Origin: Pedobacter sp. MC2016-05
GTDB taxonomy: Bacteria > Bacteroidota > Bacteroidia > Sphingobacteriales > Sphingobacteriaceae
Reading direction: 5' to 3'
DNA length: 64,000 nucleotides
NCBI RefSeq assembly: GCF_026239735.1
Contig: NZ_JAPIVT010000008.1
Location: forward strand, 1 to 64,000
Of this stretch, positions 60,841-64,000 are shown piece by piece. Numbering within the stretch: the stretch's first letter is position 1; the number at the start of each line of letters is the position of its first letter. The notes below the pieces were generated by a model. The model saw only the letters and a list, made by a program, of their open reading frames with translations, was not told the DNA's origin and did not search any database. The translations under genes were made by a program, and so were the position numbers.

Positions 60841-61488
60841 ATGATTAGCATAGATAGATTTTTAAGCGACGAACAAGACCCAAAAGCGGTTGAAAAGGTT
60901 ATCGGAAAGCTTAATGACCTTTTAACAACAGGCGAAGAAATTTTATACCTCGCCGTACAAAAAAAACCTGCTGTAAACTTGTTGCCAGATAGCATTGCAG
61001 TAACTAATAAACGCATTTTTTATTGCGAGCCGGGAAATTTAGGGTTGACCATGAACTTTAAAGACATTTCGCTTAAAAACATCAAAGAGGTTTCATTTAA
61101 GGAAGAATTGTTTGGTTCAAAATTTATTTGTGTGCCGCAAACTGGCGAAAACATCGTTACAGAGTTTATACCTAAAACGCAGGCCAGAAAGTTGTACCAA
61201 ACGGCAAATGAGCAGCTAGAAGATTATAAGGAATCTTTAAGACAGCAGAAACTGGAAGAAGATCGGGCAGCTGCACCTATTCAGCCAGCGCCTCAACCTT
61301 TCGCAGATTTTACACCTATTGAATCTCATACTCCAGAACCTGAGCCAATTCAAATTGCGGAAGTAGTAGAAGAGCCGGAAGATGAGACTACATTAAAACT
61401 TCGTAAGCTGAAAACGCTTTATGATAAACACTTGATTACTCAGGAAGAATACGAAGCTAAAAAAGCAGCAATTTTAGATAGTTTTTAA
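60841..61488 (+). CDS. PH-domain protein with SHOCT tail
   Basis: The 215-residue protein has an N-terminal bacterial PH domain (about residues 25-110: EEILYLAVQKKPAVNLLPDSIAVTNKRIFYCEPG), a proline- and glutamate-rich linker, and a SHOCT motif at the C-terminus (KLKTLYDKHLITQEEYEAKKAAIL). PH/SHOCT proteins are cytoplasmic or membrane-associated adaptors of unknown role. The start ATG at 60841 is 12 bases after the HepT remnant. Confidence 0.85.
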   Translation: MISIDRFLSDEQDPKAVEKVIGKLNDLLTTGEEILYLAVQKKPAVNLLPDSIAVTNKRIFYCEPGNLGLTMNFKDISLKNIKEVSFKEELFGSKFICVPQTGENIVTEFIPKTQARKLYQTANEQLEDYKESLRQQKLEEDRAAAPIQPAPQPFADFTPIESHTPEPEPIQIAEVVEEPEDETTLKLRKLKTLYDKHLITQEEYEAKKAAILDSF

Positions 61489-61573
61489 ATTCAGGAAATA
61501 GGGAATGGAGAATAGTGAAGCAGACACAAAGTCAACCAACTAATCTATTTCCTATTGCCCATTTCCCAAAAAA

Positions 61574-63184
61574 ATGAAAAAAAGCTATCTATTAGCCATA
61601 TTAAGCGCCTTCTTACTTTGGCTGGCCTGGCCACCTATGCCCTTTACAACTCCGCTGTTGCTTATTGCATTAGTGCCTTTATTTATTGCACTTGATTCGA
61701 TTTTTAATAGCGACCGAAAAAAGAAAGGCAAAAAAGTTTTTTTAACCGCGGGGCTTACTTTTCTAATTTGGAACACAGCCTCTATCTATTGGGTATATAA
61801 TGCCATTAGTGCCTACAATGGCACCGCCGTTGCTATTCCAGTTTCCATAATTCCTTACGGACTGGGAGCATTTTTAATGACTACCGCTTTCTGGCTTTTT
61901 TATCGCTTAAGTACATATACCAATAAAGTGATTGCCTATTTAGGCTTGATCTCATTTTACATTGCACTTGAATATTTACAACAAACCTGGGATCTGGCTT
62001 TCCCATGGATGACTTTAGGAAATGGCCTGGCAGGTATGCACCAGCTTGCGCAGTGGTATGATTATACCGGTATTTATGGCGGTTCGTTATGGATTTTGTT
62101 AAGCAATATTTTCGCCTTCGAAGCTTACAAAACATTCAAATCAACAACCGGATATGCGAAATTTAAACCAGCGGGTATTTGGGCTTTAGTCGTACTTGTT
62201 CCAGCGACAATTTCGTTAGTAAAATACTCTAATGCCGAACAACAAGGTACCCCCAGCAATGTGGTAGTCGTTCAACCCAATATTGATCCTTACAAGAAGC
62301 TAAGTGAAATTCCTCCTGAAGAGCAAATTCAGATATTGACTCATTTATCTGATTCCCTTGCACAACCGAATACCGAATATTTTATCTGGCCGGAAACTGC
62401 TGTGCCCATTTATGCCGATGAGGATCAAATTAGGATATATCCTGAAGTTATTACTCTACAGAACTTTTTAAGTAAGTATAGAAACGGCACTTTAATTACC
62501 GGAATGGAAACCGTAAAAATTTATGCGGATAAAAAGACAATATCTGCAAAACTTGACGAGCGCAGCGGGCGGTATTACGATAATTTTAACACGGCAATGC
62601 AGTTGGAAAATTCAGCCAATGTTCAGTTTTACCATAAATCGAAACTTGTTCCAGGAGCAGAAAAAATGCCTTTTCCAAAAATATTCTCATTTTTAGACGG
62701 CGTTTTTTCTGAACTAGGCGGAAGTGTTAGTGGATGGGGCTGGCAAGAAAAACCCAGTGTTTTATATGCACAAAGTGGCATTGGTGCCGCACCTGTAGTG
62801 TGTTATGAAAGCTTATGGGGCGATTGGATAGGACAACAAGTTAAAGATGGCGCACAGTTTATTGCCATTATTACCAACGATGGCTGGTGGGGAAATACAT
62901 CAGGCAAAGACCAGCATGAAATGTATGCCAAACTACGGGCCATCGAAAACCGCAGAGACATAGCCCGATCGGCAAACACTGGTATCTCTTGCTTTATCAA
63001 TCAACGTGGCGATATTACTCAAAGTACAAAATGGTGGACAAGAACCGCCCTAAAAGGTGATATCAACCTCAATGATGAACTGACATTTTACACCAAAAAT
63101 GGCGACATCATTGCAAAAGCGCTTTCTATATTAGCTTTAATCCTGGCGCTTATTATTCCTTATAAAAAGTGGATTAAAAAGTAA
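61574..63184 (+). CDS. lnt: Apolipoprotein N-acyltransferase
   Basis: The 536-residue inner-membrane enzyme adds the third acyl chain to lipoproteins. Six N-terminal membrane helices are followed by a nitrilase-type periplasmic domain with the catalytic triad E274 (WPETAVP), K357 (HKSKLVPGAE) and C410 (VVCYESLWG), and a C-terminal anchor helix. It precedes a DinB gene and lspA; both lnt and lspA act on lipoproteins, so the cluster makes functional sense. Confidence 0.96.
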   Translation: MKKSYLLAILSAFLLWLAWPPMPFTTPLLLIALVPLFIALDSIFNSDRKKKGKKVFLTAGLTFLIWNTASIYWVYNAISAYNGTAVAIPVSIIPYGLGAFLMTTAFWLFYRLSTYTNKVIAYLGLISFYIALEYLQQTWDLAFPWMTLGNGLAGMHQLAQWYDYTGIYGGSLWILLSNIFAFEAYKTFKSTTGYAKFKPAGIWALVVLVPATISLVKYSNAEQQGTPSNVVVVQPNIDPYKKLSEIPPEEQIQILTHLSDSLAQPNTEYFIWPETAVPIYADEDQIRIYPEVITLQNFLSKYRNGTLITGMETVKIYADKKTISAKLDERSGRYYDNFNTAMQLENSANVQFYHKSKLVPGAEKMPFPKIFSFLDGVFSELGGSVSGWGWQEKPSVLYAQSGIGAAPVVCYESLWGDWIGQQVKDGAQFIAIITNDGWWGNTSGKDQHEMYAKLRAIENRRDIARSANTGISCFINQRGDITQSTKWWTRTALKGDINLNDELTFYTKNGDIIAKALSILALILALIIPYKKWIKK

Positions 63185-63188
63185 TTTT

Positions 63189-63650
63189 ATGCTGAAACAA
63201 CAATATGAACTCGTTTTGTTTTCCAGAGAAACCATTTTAGATTACATTAAAACCATATCTCACGAAGACTTTATTTGCGATAACAGTGCTTTTGGCAAAG
63301 GTTCTATCCGTAATCTGTTGGTTCACATTTGCGATACTTACTCCTCATGGATTGCTGAGCGCGGATTAGGTTTACCATCAACATATCCCGCTTTCGACAA
63401 TTACTCAACATTGAATGATTGTATTAAATACTTTAACCGGGTTAATCTTTTCATCGATCAATTTTTAAATCAGTTTGAAGGAAACTATCAAGAAGAGATT
63501 CAGATTGTTCGCAATGGCACAACAACAAAGATTAGTGTCTTGCAATTGTTTACACACGTGATTACGCATGAGTTTCACCACAAAGGACAAATCATGTCGT
63601 TGAGCAGAATCTTGGGCTACACACCCGTTGATGCTGACATTATTCGCTAA
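63189..63650 (+). CDS. DinB-family protein
   Basis: The 153-residue protein has the four-helix DinB/YfiT fold with three metal-ligand histidines likely in VHICDTYSSW, HVITHEFHHKGQI. Such proteins act as metal-dependent thiol transferases or have unknown roles. The ATG is four bases after the lnt stop, so it is in the same operon. Confidence 0.85.
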   Translation: MLKQQYELVLFSRETILDYIKTISHEDFICDNSAFGKGSIRNLLVHICDTYSSWIAERGLGLPSTYPAFDNYSTLNDCIKYFNRVNLFIDQFLNQFEGNYQEEIQIVRNGTTTKISVLQLFTHVITHEFHHKGQIMSLSRILGYTPVDADIIR

Positions 63651-63661
63651 AATTCAAAGAA

Positions 63662-64000
63662 ATGCAATACCATAAAAATTACACCTGGTTTTTCCTTCTG
63701 ATTGTTTTGATTTTAAACATCGCCCTTGATCAAATTTCAAAATTCGTCGTTCGAAATGAGATTTCTGATTACGAACATATTGTGTTGATTAAAAATTTTT
63801 TCACCCTAACTAAAGTGGAGAACAGTGGGGCTTTCTTAAGTTTAGGCGACAATATGCCTTATATTTTTCGTCTCATCATTTTAACAGGTCTACCCGTCTT
63901 ATTTCTAGGTTATGGCCTATATTATTTATTTTCAAAAAAGAATTTACCGAGCACCATGCAAATTGCGCTTTGCTTTTTAATTGGCGGTGGAATGGGTAAT
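63662..64000 (+). CDS. lspA: Signal peptidase II (partial at window end)
   Basis: 113 codons are visible. The protein begins MQYHKNYTWFFLLIVL (first helix), then NIALDQISKFVVRNEIS, VENSGAFLSLGD and, at the window edge, GGGMGN. LspA is the inner-membrane aspartate protease that removes the signal peptide of prolipoproteins. The catalytic Asp pair (in GNxxDR and FNxAD) lies beyond 64000. The gene begins 11 bases after the DinB gene in the same operon as lnt. Confidence 0.95.
   Translation, partial: MQYHKNYTWFFLLIVLILNIALDQISKFVVRNEISDYEHIVLIKNFFTLTKVENSGAFLSLGDNMPYIFRLIILTGLPVLFLGYGLYYLFSKKNLPSTMQIALCFLIGGGMGN

Noticed and set aside
1..64000. CRISPR array
   Set aside because: No set of equal-length direct repeats with regular unique spacers was seen; the repeats found are palindromic or low-complexity.

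Overview
The window looks like a chromosome segment from a Gram-negative member of the Bacteroidota, most likely family Sphingobacteriaceae and Pedobacter-like. This is inferred, not proven. The support is AT-rich DNA, several promoters that fit the Bacteroidota pattern TTG-N19-TAnnTTTG, many small lipoproteins and outer-membrane barrels, ECF sigma/anti-sigma pairs, a carotenoid locus with a fused membrane-type lycopene cyclase, FabV, and short palindromic intergenic repeats.

Region 1 (1-5002) is the right end of a decayed genomic island. It holds a truncated tyrosine integrase, unrecognised accessory genes, an HTH regulator, a string of hairpins and an intact AbiEi/AbiEii type IV toxin-antitoxin operon. 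The AbiE promoter lies exactly between two near-identical palindromes. The island ends at the 3' half of a tRNA-Asn(GTT), which reads as an attachment site and is still followed by a tRNA-type terminator.

Region 2 (5003-15180) is core chromosome. It has a frameshifted Asp/Glu racemase, an LtaS-like sulfatase-fold enzyme, a cytochrome b5-like protein and a dispersed carotenoid locus (lycopene cyclase, crtI, crtZ, an ECF sigma factor, no crtB). It also carries murB and a likely small RNA gene just after crtI.

Region 3 (14573-21076) is a tetR-tolC-adaptor-RND efflux locus closed by a strong terminator. Region 4 (21141-45312) holds mixed housekeeping and surface genes: a possible M14-fold hydrolase, MFS, lpdA, HAD, phytase-like esterase, CocE/NonD hydrolase, M1 peptidase, head-GIN protein, DUF2490, fabV, cold-shock protein, ABC ATPase, and an ECF sigma/anti-sigma/barrel operon.

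Region 5 (45313-56373), all on the minus strand, is a haem biosynthesis cluster: a hemC-hemD fusion, hemB, hemL, hemE and hemJ. A histidine kinase/response regulator/TPR unit and a toxin-antitoxin pair with a broken toxin lie among them. Region 6 (56794-64000) carries a SIMPL protein, serS, rsmI, an MNT/HEPN pair with a frameshifted HEPN toxin, a PH/SHOCT protein, lnt, a DinB protein and the start of lspA.

No wholly new system stands out. The best leads are the AbiE promoter flanked by two operators, the candidate sRNA after crtI, two separate toxin-antitoxin modules whose antitoxin is intact and whose toxin is frameshifted, and an unrecognised secreted protein with an M14-like set of metal-site residues.
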